Shown here piece after piece: positions 30,537 to 39,369 of a stretch of DNA of 39,908 bases. How positions within the stretch are numbered: the first letter of the stretch is position 1; every line of letters starts with the position of its first letter. A model generated the notes under the pieces. That model did no database searches. It was not told the DNA's origin and worked only from the letters and a program-made list of their open reading frames with translations. Where the stretch lies: contig CAZFVY010000064.1 in the NCBI GenBank assembly GCA_964522665.1, forward strand, positions 1 to 39,908, written 5' to 3'. Made by a program: the position numbers and the translations under genes. The stretch comes from CAZFVY01 sp964522665 (GTDB lineage: Bacteria; Verrucomicrobiota; Verrucomicrobiia; Limisphaerales; CAZFVY01).

Positions 30537-31083
30537 GGCGGACCTCCTCGACTTTCCATTGTTCAAAATCCAGGATAATGATCGTCAAGTTTAGCTTGAT
30601 CATCATCGGGTTCCGGGGGTCGGCGCTCAATTGCACGGCGTCGATGATCACGGGGAACCCGACCGTTTCCAGGCGGCTGAAGAGCGCCATCAACGCCGGA
30701 ACCGGCCCGGACGCTTCAAATTGAATCGTCGCCAATTCCTTCGCCGAGGTCCGCCCCGCGGTCTCGCGGATGGGACCAAGCTGAAGCCCCGTAGCCGCCC
30801 GTTGTATGGCGGCGCTCGCGTCCGCGACCACCGACACTTTCGAAAGTTTGGCGGGATCCAGATGGAAGGTTTCCATCAGTTTTTGCGCGACCATGACCTT
30901 GTCTTGGTACGGCGCCAGACGCAGCCGCAAGGCCTCGGCTTCCCGAGTTAACCGCAGGTAATCCGTCCGTTTGGCCTCCAGGTATTTCCAGCCCTGCAAA
31001 CCAAAGAAAAGGGCCAGATATACCCCAATGGCCAACCCGGCGAGTCGAACTGTGCGCTTATCGCGATCGGTTAGTTTTGGCAT
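30529..31083 (-). CDS. gspM: Type II secretion system protein GspM-like (PilO fold)
   Basis: This small bitopic inner-membrane protein of 184 residues partners GspL in the assembly platform. It has a short cytoplasmic start, one membrane segment (about 14-31, AGLAIGVYLALFFGLQGW), a coiled-coil stretch (about 35-65) and a ferredoxin-like C-terminal domain in which LMALFSRLETVGFPVIIDAVQLSADPR is typical of GspM/PilO. It lies 5 bp after gspL and overlaps gspC, so the order L-M-C is tightly coupled. The call depends on topology and position as well as the weak family pattern. Confidence 0.8.
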   Translation of the reverse strand: MPKLTDRDKRTVRLAGLAIGVYLALFFGLQGWKYLEAKRTDYLRLTREAEALRLRLAPYQDKVMVAQKLMETFHLDPAKLSKVSVVADASAAIQRAATGLQLGPIRETAGRTSAKELATIQFEASGPVPALMALFSRLETVGFPVIIDAVQLSADPRNPMMIKLNLTIIILDFEQWKVEEVRHA

Positions 31084-31088
31084 CGATA

Positions 31089-32693
31089 TTACTCCTTGGC
31101 TTTGGGCGCCGACGCATTGGTCGTGGCGGGCGGCCGATTGGTTCCTTCGGCGCCCGACGGCTTGCCGGGCTTCGCGACCGCGTTGGTCTGGCCCGTGGCG
31201 GTCTCGGCGCTCGCGAATTTATCCCGCGCCGTCGTCGGTTGCCACTGCGCGCTCATCCGAACCACAAACGTCTGGCGGTCCGGTTGCGGCGTCTGCTCTT
31301 CCACGCCAACGGTCGAGAACATCCCGGACTTGATCAGCTTGGCGCGAAAATCGACGACGTTCTCGGCCCCACGGATCGTCGCGCGCAACGTCATTTCGCC
31401 GCGCCGATTCATGCTTAGTGAATCGATCTTGGTACCGGATGGCGCCGATTTCGAAACCAGTTGAAGAACCTCAAGGTAGGGCGGCTGGTTCTGCTTTAAA
31501 TATTGCAGAAAGTTGAAATCACGATCGATGATCGCGAGCTTGCCCCGCTCCGCTTTCACCTGCGCCAAGCGTCGCTCCAAACGCCCCTTGAGTAAAAGAG
31601 CCTCAACGTAAGGCAAGGCGAACAGCGCCACGCAGAGCGCGCCCGCGATGGCCGCCCACCGCCACTGTCTTGGTCGTGGCGCGTTTTCCATGCCTTTCCC
31701 CGACGGACCTTGGAGATGGATCGTCAACGGCAAATGCCCGCCATTCGTCTCAATCGCCCGTCGCAAGCCTGAAATCGCCGCGGACCAACCTTCGCCCGCG
31801 CTCACCGCGATCCGTTCGCACACGACTCCGGGACCAAGCCGCCGCCCCAAACCGGGGGCTAATTCGTTGATCCAAGCGCCAGAGCCAGTCAGGTAAAGGC
31901 GCTGGCCGGTCCACGCCTGACCCACCGTCCGCGCCAAGGAATTCAATTCGCCTTCGATTACGCTAGCCAAACGATCCGCGTTTTCCCGCTCGCCGACCGA
32001 ACTAGCGCCGATGGCGTTCTTGATCCGTTCGGCTTCCTCGATCCCGACGCCAAGGCGCAATGCGATTGCCCGGACAAAATCGCCCTCGCCCCAGGGCAGC
32101 AAGCGCACGGAAACCGGCGCGCCATCCTGAAACGCCATCAGCTCCGAATAGGTCTTGCCCACGTCCAAAACCGCCCATGAGCCGGCCAGTTGCGGGCAAA
32201 CCGCTCCGCGCGCCAGCGCGCCCAGGGTAAAGGCGGGCGTGACGCCGCAGCCGGAAAGCAACTCTTCGTAGTCGGCCACCACCTCCCGTTTCACCGCCGC
32301 CACCATGACCTCGCGTTTGTCACCGTTGGCGGCGCGTCCCGTCCGGTCCTCGGTGAGTTGCGAGTATCCCCACGCCAACTGCTCCGGCGGCAACGGAAAC
32401 TCGCCTTCGATCTGCAAGAGCAGCAGTCGCTGCAATTCCTCCTTATTCCCGGCGGGCAGGCTCAGGCGCCGCAATGAGACCCCGCGCGCGCCAATCGCGC
32501 ACCAGCCGCGCATCCGGGACCTCCCGCCCGACCTTTTCAAAAACGCGCGCAGGCTCAGGCTCACTCGCTCGCGGCAGGCCGCGGACAAGCGACCGTTCTC
32601 CTGTCGTTCCAGCGGCAATTCCAGGCTCTCCGCGCCCAAGAGAGCGCGCAGGGAGTTTTGGCCGATTTCGAGATAAACGCCCGGTGAATTCAT
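31089..32693 (-). CDS. gspL: Type II secretion system GspL-like protein (PilM-PilN fusion layout)
   Basis: This would recruit the ATPase GspE to the membrane. Residues 1 to about 320 resemble the actin-like PilM/GspL cytoplasmic domain (YLEIGQNSLRALLG, SWAVLDVGKTYSELMAF, RLYLTGSGAWI). A membrane segment follows (about 344-367), then a PilN-like periplasmic part (about 370-485) with a coiled coil and a ferredoxin-like fold (SAPSGTKIDSLSMNRRGEMTLRATIRG). The tail is Ala/Thr/Pro-rich and ends in Lys-Glu. At 534 residues it is longer than typical GspL (about 400). It starts 13 bp after gspK. Confidence 0.85.
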   Translation of the reverse strand: MNSPGVYLEIGQNSLRALLGAESLELPLERQENGRLSAACRERVSLSLRAFLKRSGGRSRMRGWCAIGARGVSLRRLSLPAGNKEELQRLLLLQIEGEFPLPPEQLAWGYSQLTEDRTGRAANGDKREVMVAAVKREVVADYEELLSGCGVTPAFTLGALARGAVCPQLAGSWAVLDVGKTYSELMAFQDGAPVSVRLLPWGEGDFVRAIALRLGVGIEEAERIKNAIGASSVGERENADRLASVIEGELNSLARTVGQAWTGQRLYLTGSGAWINELAPGLGRRLGPGVVCERIAVSAGEGWSAAISGLRRAIETNGGHLPLTIHLQGPSGKGMENAPRPRQWRWAAIAGALCVALFALPYVEALLLKGRLERRLAQVKAERGKLAIIDRDFNFLQYLKQNQPPYLEVLQLVSKSAPSGTKIDSLSMNRRGEMTLRATIRGAENVVDFRAKLIKSGMFSTVGVEEQTPQPDRQTFVVRMSAQWQPTTARDKFASAETATGQTNAVAKPGKPSGAEGTNRPPATTNASAPKAKE

Positions 32694-32706
32694 GCAATCA
32701 AACGCG

Positions 32707-34071
32707 TCATAGAACTTCGCGGTAGGCCACGGTTTCGATTCCCCGCGCTCCCAGGTGAACGATCACCTCGATTCGTTTCCGCGCGCCGGAGGAGTTGACT
32801 TTGCCCTCGCTCAGGATCCGAAAGGTTTCCGAGCGAACGGTAAGCCGAGGCGCAATCTGCTTAAAAATGTCCTGGGTCATGCCGGGCGTTTTCAAAATCC
32901 ACGCGACGTTGGGATACGCGCCGCTTGATTGGCGGTAGGAAATGATCGCCTGCGCCAATTCCCGAGTGATGCCCGCCAAGCAGATTAACGTGTCGAAATC
33001 AGCGGTATTGATGTTGATGAGTCCCGGTGACGCGTCATTCGAGTCGGTCGTCACGTCGTCCGCGATATCCATCAGGAGGTTTTGATCAATTAAATTTGGG
33101 CCGGTCGGCGTGCCGCCGCCCTGCTGGCCGTCGGGCGTTGGCCCCGCCTGGGTGGGCTGTCCGGGTTGGTTTTGCGACTGCATCGCCCGTACGTCCAAGA
33201 GATCGGCGATGCTCTTCAGCTGATTCTGACCGCGGTAAGCGACAATCGCCTGCGCGATCGGCGTCGTGATACCCTTCACGCCGGTCAATTCGCCCTGGTC
33301 AGCGGTTTGAACATTCACGCGGGTGTCGCCCGACGCGTTCACGTTCTCGACCGATGAATTCACGGTCAAGAGACGCGACCAACCGGCGTCGCCAGGCACG
33401 ACATTATTGGCGTCTTCGCCCCCAAGGGTATCCCCTGCCCCCGGCGCGGAGTCAGGCAAACCGGTGTCGTTCGGGTCCCGGCCAAGTAACAACTCGGGCG
33501 AAACGCCGCGCACCATCAACAGCTCGCGGACAGTTTGCAGCGGTCCGTTTCGCGGCTGGCGCGGCGGCCGAAGCGAAACGTAATAATCGATTTCCGCGCC
33601 GCCGGGAGAAACGTTGTTGTCGGCGTCCCGCCAATCGATGATCGCGGCCAGCACGTCAGGCGTCATGCCCTCCAATTTCCCCAACTCCTCATTGGAGGCG
33701 ACGTTGACGTTCAAGCGCGCTTCTTCGTCGCTGACGCCATACAGAATCCGCCCGCCATCGCTGTCGCTCCCTTGATGAACGATCCGAAACTGGCCGCGCC
33801 CGAACGGAACATCGCGAAAATCCTGCGGGGAATCGTAGAGCGCGCCGGTGTGATTCTGCCCGGCGCGCCGGCGATCAACGGCGTCGGAGTAAAGCAACGC
33901 CTTGGCCTTTTCAATGCCCGCCAGCGCCAGATAATGCGCCTGAATCATATCGCCGTAATTCTTCTCGACGAGCAGGTCGAGACGGGCGGTATGCAGGACG
34001 CCGATCACCACCACGGCGAGAAGCGCCAGGCACCACAACAACGCCACCAAGACTGATCCATTCCGGCGCAT
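32707..34071 (-). CDS. gspK: Type II secretion system minor pseudopilin GspK, enlarged
   Basis: GspK caps the pseudopilus tip together with GspI and GspJ. The N-terminus is NGSVLVALLWCLALLAVVVIGVL, with cleavage expected after Gly5 and no Glu at mature position 5, a known GspK trait. The body has three copies of a helix-hairpin-helix/SAM-like unit: RLNVNVASNEELGKLEGMTP (119-138), VNVQTADQGELTGVKGITTP (252-271) and ININTADFDTLICLAGITRE (352-371). An insert (about 297-328) is rich in Gln, Gly and Pro. At 454 residues it is larger than the usual 300-340. It starts 3 bp after gspJ. Confidence 0.9.
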   Translation of the reverse strand: MRRNGSVLVALLWCLALLAVVVIGVLHTARLDLLVEKNYGDMIQAHYLALAGIEKAKALLYSDAVDRRRAGQNHTGALYDSPQDFRDVPFGRGQFRIVHQGSDSDGGRILYGVSDEEARLNVNVASNEELGKLEGMTPDVLAAIIDWRDADNNVSPGGAEIDYYVSLRPPRQPRNGPLQTVRELLMVRGVSPELLLGRDPNDTGLPDSAPGAGDTLGGEDANNVVPGDAGWSRLLTVNSSVENVNASGDTRVNVQTADQGELTGVKGITTPIAQAIVAYRGQNQLKSIADLLDVRAMQSQNQPGQPTQAGPTPDGQQGGGTPTGPNLIDQNLLMDIADDVTTDSNDASPGLININTADFDTLICLAGITRELAQAIISYRQSSGAYPNVAWILKTPGMTQDIFKQIAPRLTVRSETFRILSEGKVNSSGARKRIEVIVHLGARGIETVAYREVL

Positions 34072-34074
34072 CGT

Positions 34075-34920
34075 TTAGCTGCCTCCTCCCGGTCCGGGAA
34101 TTGGATTGTTGCCCGGCGCGCCGCTGGAGTCCCCGCCGTCCGTTGGCGCCCCGGAGGAACTCGTCGGCGGTTGCACCCCCGCCAAGTTCAAACGCGTGAC
34201 CGTCTGGAAGGCCATCGTCGGCGCTTTGACGTCCGGATCGCGCGTCGGGTCGGAAGCCGAGCGCGGGTCGGTGTCGAACCAAAGGGTAATGCGGACCGCG
34301 TCGGGCAGGCCGGTCAAGTTGCCACGCGTATCGGACTGACTGGTCGAACCAGACCCGCGCTGGCCGGCGCGTGAATTGCGGCCCTGGCGGCGGACCTCGG
34401 TGTCGCCCCAGTTGTCGAACCAATCGTCGCCGTCGAAATATTCCAACTTCATCCCGCGCAATCCGCGCACGATCTCCTCGCGGCTGCCGCCCGAGAGCGG
34501 GTCGAGCGCGATCAACGGGTTTCTTCGGCGATAGAGCGCGAGCTTCCCCGTTTTCCGCTCCTTGTCGATGAAGTAACTAACCTGGCAATAATCGCCTTCC
34601 CCGAGCCGGCGAGGCGAGTAGTTGTGCGTCGCGAAATCGATGTTGTCCGCCGGCGCCTCGTTCAGCGTCCGGTGCATGCCGATGAAGTCGTAGTCCTTCG
34701 ACAGCGAGCACGCCGAACGCAGGTCGGCGGTCATGAGCGCAAAGGCGACGCGCGCGCTCTGGACGACCTCGACCCGCGGCTCGATCACCTTTTGTCCGGT
34801 CAGCCCCGCGCCGAGGCACAGATAAGCGCTCACGAGAATCAAAGCCATAAGCGCCGCGCTGACCACCATTTCCAGCAGCGTAAACCCGGAACGATTCCCC
34901 TTGGGCAGCGCGAGTCTCAT
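34075..34920 (-). CDS. gspJ: Type II secretion system minor pseudopilin GspJ
   Basis: This minor pseudopilin has a class III signal, RSGFTLLEMVVSAALMALILVSAY, cut after Gly12, with Glu at mature position 5. The body has the GspJ features of a long first helix and a beta-sheet region with YCQVSYFIDKERKTGKLALYRR, and REEIVRGLRGMKLEYFDGDDW. The C-terminus (about 245-281) is a Gly/Pro/Ser-rich tail. It has 281 residues against about 200 in model systems. The ATG overlaps the gspI stop by ATGA. Confidence 0.9.
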   Translation of the reverse strand: MRLALPKGNRSGFTLLEMVVSAALMALILVSAYLCLGAGLTGQKVIEPRVEVVQSARVAFALMTADLRSACSLSKDYDFIGMHRTLNEAPADNIDFATHNYSPRRLGEGDYCQVSYFIDKERKTGKLALYRRRNPLIALDPLSGGSREEIVRGLRGMKLEYFDGDDWFDNWGDTEVRRQGRNSRAGQRGSGSTSQSDTRGNLTGLPDAVRITLWFDTDPRSASDPTRDPDVKAPTMAFQTVTRLNLAGVQPPTSSSGAPTDGGDSSGAPGNNPIPGPGGGS

Positions 34921-35360
34921 CGGTTCCCGCGGGAGCGGTTGGATTTCGTCGAGTCCTTCCGACCGCTGGTCGAAGTAAGCGGCGTGTCGCTCGGTTTCTC
35001 GAAAATCATCGTGCGCAGATCATAAATGGCTTTCCCCGTATTCGCGTTCTCAACCACGACTTCCACCTCGTGCAAGCCCTCGAGCTTCCCCCGCGAAATC
35101 GTCCGCCGCCACCGGTACAATGGCAGTTCCTCGCCGCAATCCCCTTCCTTGACGCCATCCGTGATCAGACCCTCCGCGCGCAAGGTCTCCATCTGGCCCG
35201 CCGCGATCAACACGGCCGAAGTCTGCAGTTCCGATTCCTTGGTGGATTGCAACGCCGTCGCGATTCCCTCCGTCAGTCCGACCAGGCCGATTCCCAGGAT
35301 CAAAATCGCGACCATGATTTCGATCAACGAAAAGCCGGAATTGTGACGCGCGGCGTTCAC
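34917..35360 (-). CDS. gspI: Type II secretion system minor pseudopilin GspI
   Basis: This small pseudopilin of 147 residues has the signal NSGFSLIEIMVAILILGIGLVGL, with cleavage after Gly9. The region VLIAAGQMETLRAEGLITDG after the helix matches the GspI pattern in which LA..ME.LR is conserved. A basic Ser/Lys/Arg tail ends the protein. Its ATG overlaps the gspH stop (ATGA) and its stop overlaps the gspJ start. Confidence 0.92.
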   Translation of the reverse strand: MNAARHNSGFSLIEIMVAILILGIGLVGLTEGIATALQSTKESELQTSAVLIAAGQMETLRAEGLITDGVKEGDCGEELPLYRWRRTISRGKLEGLHEVEVVVENANTGKAIYDLRTMIFEKPSDTPLTSTSGRKDSTKSNRSRGNR

Positions 35361-35989
35361 TTCGTGTCCATTTCGCTAAGATTCACTCGCGCCGTCGTCG
35401 GATTAACCCGCAAGACGAGTTGGTGGCCCGCGCGGTCGCGCAGCCGGATTTCCAAGGCGTCGGCCGTCCCATCCGGGTAAAACGTGATTGCTCGCTCAAG
35501 TTCCATCGCGCGCGGATCATCCCCGGTAGCTAACGGCTCCAGATTTTCGTCGGTCGTGGGCGCTCCGATTTCGGACGCATCCGGTTCACTGCTCGGCGGC
35601 TCGGGAGCCAACTCTTCTTCCGCCTCGCGAATCTCCAGCGTCACCCGTTCGTCAATTTCGCCCTCCGCGCCGGGGATGTCACGCGCCGGGACAAACCTCG
35701 ATCTGCCGCGTCCCCCGGGAACCGCCCGCTCGACGCGGTATTTGCCGCCTTTGCCTTGGAACTGCAAACGATACGGCTGGCTGGTGGCGATCGCCCGGCT
35801 GTTCGCGATGCCAAAGACGCCGACCAGTTGACGCGCGGCCGAGCGAAGCAGCGCGTCCTCAAACGTGCCCTTCATCTCCGGAATGATTACCGCCGTCATG
35901 ATTCCAATCAGAATAATCACCACCATCAACTCGATCAGGGTGAACCCGAGTCGCGCCCGTACCGCGTTAATTCGGCATCGCACGATCAC
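35357..35989 (-). CDS. gspH: Type II secretion system minor pseudopilin GspH
   Basis: The signal RLGFTLIELMVVIILIGIMTAVIIPEM is typical, with cleavage after Gly16. The following GTFEDALLRSAARQLVGVFGIANSRAIAT is characteristic of GspH, and an acidic stretch around 120-140 and a C-terminal beta region complete it. I set the start at the GTG at 35989, which overlaps the gspG stop as GTGA and gives a 210-residue protein. The frame is open 21 codons further, but that part is Arg/Trp-rich and overlaps the end of gspG. A GTG two codons later is equally possible. Confidence 0.88.
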   Translation of the reverse strand: MIVRCRINAVRARLGFTLIELMVVIILIGIMTAVIIPEMKGTFEDALLRSAARQLVGVFGIANSRAIATSQPYRLQFQGKGGKYRVERAVPGGRGRSRFVPARDIPGAEGEIDERVTLEIREAEEELAPEPPSSEPDASEIGAPTTDENLEPLATGDDPRAMELERAITFYPDGTADALEIRLRDRAGHQLVLRVNPTTARVNLSEMDTK

Positions 35990-36417
35990 CAATTGCCGAT
36001 GTCGGCGCCATCGCCCTCGCCACCATCGGCCTTGTCGGCGCCCCGTGACCAAAGGTCAAAGCCGTTCGCGCGATGCGCGCCCGGGTATTTGTATTGGTAC
36101 GGCGTGCCCCAAGGATCGGGCCGCAACAAATTGATGTACGGACCGCGCCATTTCTTGTCGTCGCCGGCCGGGGCCTCGACCAACGCTTTGAGGCCCTCCT
36201 CGGTCGTCGGGTAGCGGTCCATGTGAATGTTGAAACGCTCGAGCGCCGACTCAAGTTCGGCGATGTGCGATTTCGCGGCGCTCACCTTGGCGTCGTTGGT
36301 CGTGCCCATGAATTGCGGAATGATCGTCGCGGCCAGGATGCCGAGAATGACGACCACCACCATGATTTCGATCAGCGTGAAGGCGCCGGTTTTTTTGCGC
36401 GGTAGATTAATAGTCAT
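35986..36417 (-). CDS. gspG: Type II secretion system major pseudopilin GspG
   Basis: This is the main subunit of the pseudopilus. The signal is KKTGAFTLIEIMVVVVILGIL, with cleavage before Phe13; the residue at -1 is Ala, not Gly. The mature protein has the family hallmarks ALERFNIHMDRYPTTEEGLKALVEAP and WRGPYINLLRPDPWGTPYQYKYPG, ending in FDLWSRGADKADGGEGDGADIGNW-like residues. The start is the ATG at 36417 (143 residues), preceded by AAAGGGA. The frame extends 11 codons upstream into the end of gspF, which I reject. Confidence 0.96.
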   Translation of the reverse strand: MTINLPRKKTGAFTLIEIMVVVVILGILAATIIPQFMGTTNDAKVSAAKSHIAELESALERFNIHMDRYPTTEEGLKALVEAPAGDDKKWRGPYINLLRPDPWGTPYQYKYPGAHRANGFDLWSRGADKADGGEGDGADIGNW

Positions 36418-36446
36418 ACGATTGGTTCCCTTTGGTTCTGAAATTC

Positions 36447-37688
36447 TCAATGGATCGCCCGGCTCATGCGGAAGATCGGCAGCAGTAACGCGATCACCAT
36501 GAAGCCCACCAACGCCCCGACCACCAGGATCAACGCCGGCGCCAGGAGTGAAATCATGGTTTTCGTGCGCGCCCGCATGTGGCGTTCCTCGATGTCCGCC
36601 ACTTTGAGCAACATCTCGTCGAGCTTGCCGGTTTCCTCCCCGACTCCGATCATTTGCACGACGGTCTTCGGGAAGATGCCGAGCTTTCGCAAGGGCGTGG
36701 CGAGCGAATCGCCACCGCGCGTTTCTTCCGCCACCTGGTCGATCAACTTTGCCAAGACCAGATTTCCGATGGTGTTTTCGACGATCTTCAACGCCGGCAA
36801 GAGCGAGACGCCGCTCTTGACCAGCGTCCCGAGCGTCCGCGCGAATCGGCTCAACGCCGCCGAGCGGAAGACCCCGCCCACCACCGGCAACCGAAGCTTC
36901 AGTTTATCCAACAATAACGCGCCTTGCGGCGTGCGGACGTACCATCGCACGCCGGCGGTAACGCCACCCAATCCCACCAGGAGTCCCGGCCAGTATTGAT
37001 GGAGTACGCTGCTGACGCGGAGGAGGATGAGCGTGGGCAAAGGCAAGACCTGGAGCATCTCCTGGAGCATCCCAAACAAACGCGGCAAGACCACGGTCAG
37101 GAGGATCATCACGGTAAAGATGCCGAACACGAGAACGAAGGCGGGATAGGAGACCGCCGCGATCACTTCGCCGCGGATTTCATCCTCGTGTTCGAGCAAC
37201 TCGGCCAGGTCCGCCAACACCTTTTGCAGGACCCCGGCCTCTTCCCCCACCCTCACCATGCTGACGTAAAGTTTGCTGAACAATCGGGGGTGTTCTTCGA
37301 GCGCGGAGGAGAAGGCCAAACCTTTGCGGACCGCTTCACCCAGCCGAAGCACCACCTGCTTCAGCGCGGGATTCTCTTCTTCCTCACCCAAACCATCGAG
37401 CGCCTGCGGGATCGGGATCGCCGCGCCGAGCAGCGCCGCCATCTCCCGCGTGAACGCGGTTACATCCTTCCGGCGCACCCGCCCACCAGACGCCGCCGTG
37501 GGAGCCGCAGTCTTCTCCGTGACCGGCTCCGCTTCCGCCGTCGCGCCGGGTGAACATATTTCCAAACGCGACGGAAAAAGGCCGCGGCGACCGAGCAATT
37601 GCAGCGCGCTCTTGCGGTCCTCGGCCTCGATGACGCCCTTAACGGCGCCACCGGTGGCTTCGATCGCCTGGTACCGAAACGCCGTCAC
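36447..37688 (-). CDS. gspF: Type II secretion system platform protein GspF
   Basis: This polytopic inner-membrane protein anchors pseudopilus assembly. It has 413 residues, with an N-terminal FRYQAIEATGGAVKGVIEAE domain and two repeated T2SSF domains (about 78-200 and 282-405). The first contains FTREMAALLGAAIPIPQALDGL and the second FARTLGTLVKSGVSLLPALKI, each followed by hydrophobic helices. The GTG start overlaps the gspE stop (GTGA), with GGGAG eight bases upstream. The next gene, gspG, is 29 bp away. Confidence 0.96.
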   Translation of the reverse strand: MTAFRYQAIEATGGAVKGVIEAEDRKSALQLLGRRGLFPSRLEICSPGATAEAEPVTEKTAAPTAASGGRVRRKDVTAFTREMAALLGAAIPIPQALDGLGEEEENPALKQVVLRLGEAVRKGLAFSSALEEHPRLFSKLYVSMVRVGEEAGVLQKVLADLAELLEHEDEIRGEVIAAVSYPAFVLVFGIFTVMILLTVVLPRLFGMLQEMLQVLPLPTLILLRVSSVLHQYWPGLLVGLGGVTAGVRWYVRTPQGALLLDKLKLRLPVVGGVFRSAALSRFARTLGTLVKSGVSLLPALKIVENTIGNLVLAKLIDQVAEETRGGDSLATPLRKLGIFPKTVVQMIGVGEETGKLDEMLLKVADIEERHMRARTKTMISLLAPALILVVGALVGFMVIALLLPIFRMSRAIH

Positions 37689-39289
37689 GCGAGCGAGTCT
37701 CCCGACGACACGCGCAGGATTTCGTCCAACGTCGTGATGCCCGCGGCCGCCTTGAGCACGGCGTCTTCGTGCATGGTGATCATGGTTTTCCGCGCCGCGG
37801 CCTTAAGCTCCGCGCTCGAACGCCTTTGCAAAATCAACTCCCTTATCTCCGTGTTGAGCGCGAGCAGCTCGAAAATCCCGATTCGCCCGCGATAGCCAGT
37901 GCCGCGGCATTCATCGCAACCGCTGCCGTGATAGAATTTCCCTTCGAGGCGGTGGGAACTGAGCATCTCGATCTTTTCCTTCAGCGCCGGCGGAACGTCC
38001 CACTCCGCTTTGCAATGCGGACAGATGCGACGAACGAGCCGTTGCGCCAGGACTCCTTCCAACGAAGAAGAGATCAGAAAAGCTTCCACCCCCATGTCGA
38101 TCAAGCGCGTTACGGCGCCGGCGGCGTCATTCGTGTGGAGCGTGCTGAAAACCTGGTGGCCGGTCAGCGCCGCGCGAATCGCGATTTCGGCAGTCTCCGA
38201 ATCGCGGATTTCCCCCACCATGACGACGTCCGGATCCTGCCGCAAGATCGCGCGAAGCCCGTTGGCAAAAGTAAAATTGCGGCTCGGGCGCACCGGAATT
38301 TGGGCGACCCCGGCCAATTCATATTCGACCGGGTCCTCAATCGTCAGAATCTTCTTCTCCGGCGCGTAAATGCCCTGGAGAATCGCGTAAAGGGTGGTCG
38401 TCTTGCCGCTGCCAGTCGGCCCGGTGGTGAGGAAAAGACCGTGCGGTTTTTCGACGAGCTTGCCCATGATCCCGGCCCGAACGGGGTCCAGTCCGAGTTC
38501 GATCGGGCTTAACAGCTTGGTGTTCTTCTCGAGCAGCCGCATCACGAGGCTTTCCCCGTAAATCGTCGGCATCGTGCCGACGCGGATGTCCACGCGGGAA
38601 CCGCGGTGATGGATTTGGATATGCCCGTCCTGCGGCATGAAGCGCTCGGCGATGTTCATATCCGCCATGATTTTGACGCGCGAAACGAGGGCGGCGTGCA
38701 ATTGTTTGGGCGGCGGTGGCTTTTCCTGTAACAGTCCGTCAATGCGGTAACGCAGTTGCAGGGTCTCTTCGAAAGGCACCAAATGAATATCGCTGGCTCG
38801 CTCCCGCAACGCGGTCGAAATAATCACGTTGACCAGATTGATGACCGTCGGCTCGTTGGCCATCACCTCGATGTCGTGAAGATTTCGCGACTCGACGGCC
38901 GTCCCGGTTTCGGGACTCAGGTTTTCGATCATCTGCTCGACCGTGACCTGGTAGCACTCGGCGATTTTTTCCAGCACCTCCGCGACCGGCGCCTCGGCTT
39001 CCGAGACCTCCAAGCCAGTTAACAGGCGAATGTCATCGATGACGCGCTGATTTCCCGGTTCCGCGGTCGCAATCGCCATCGTCCCGTTCCGAATCTCAAA
39101 CGGAAAGACCCGGTGGCGTTTGACAAAATCGGCCGGCAGGAGGCGGATCACCTCGGGCGCCACCTCGAGGCGCGCGAGCGAAACCGTGCGTCCGCCATTC
39201 ACGCGCGCTTCCGGCGCGCCCGCGGCTGATTCCGGTTGACCATCCGGCGCGCCAACTTCGGAGGGCGAGTCTCCAAGGTATCCGCTCAT
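37685..39289 (-). CDS. gspE: Type II secretion system ATPase GspE
   Basis: This cytoplasmic ATPase powers the secretion system. It has 534 residues: an N-terminal GspE_N domain (about 35-120), then the ATPase core with Walker A GPTGSGKTT (about 290-298), the Asp box LTIEDPVEYEL, Walker B DPDVVMVGEIRD (about 352-363) and the His box TLHTNDAAGA. The zinc-binding module CPHC (423-426) and CDEC (458-461) is intact. I use the ATG at 39289; a TTG four codons upstream is less likely. It is the first gene of the operon. Confidence 0.97.
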   Translation of the reverse strand: MSGYLGDSPSEVGAPDGQPESAAGAPEARVNGGRTVSLARLEVAPEVIRLLPADFVKRHRVFPFEIRNGTMAIATAEPGNQRVIDDIRLLTGLEVSEAEAPVAEVLEKIAECYQVTVEQMIENLSPETGTAVESRNLHDIEVMANEPTVINLVNVIISTALRERASDIHLVPFEETLQLRYRIDGLLQEKPPPPKQLHAALVSRVKIMADMNIAERFMPQDGHIQIHHRGSRVDIRVGTMPTIYGESLVMRLLEKNTKLLSPIELGLDPVRAGIMGKLVEKPHGLFLTTGPTGSGKTTTLYAILQGIYAPEKKILTIEDPVEYELAGVAQIPVRPSRNFTFANGLRAILRQDPDVVMVGEIRDSETAEIAIRAALTGHQVFSTLHTNDAAGAVTRLIDMGVEAFLISSSLEGVLAQRLVRRICPHCKAEWDVPPALKEKIEMLSSHRLEGKFYHGSGCDECRGTGYRGRIGIFELLALNTEIRELILQRRSSAELKAAARKTMITMHEDAVLKAAAGITTLDEILRVSSGDSLA

Positions 39290-39340
39290 TTTTTCGACCA
39301 ATTAAATCTAGTGATTCTGCTCCAAAGGCGAACTCCGGCC

Positions 39341-39369
39341 ACCGTAGGAACCACCTGCGACTGCGTCAA
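39341..39369 (-). promoter_or_regulatory. gspE: Candidate promoter for the type II secretion operon
   Basis: On the minus strand TTGACG (39369-39364), a 17-bp spacer and TACGGT (39346-39341) lie about 50 bp before the gspE start. The -10 box matches at its key first, second and last bases. A second possibility is TTGTCA with TTATAA about 30-50 bp further upstream, but its spacing is long. Confidence 0.45.
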
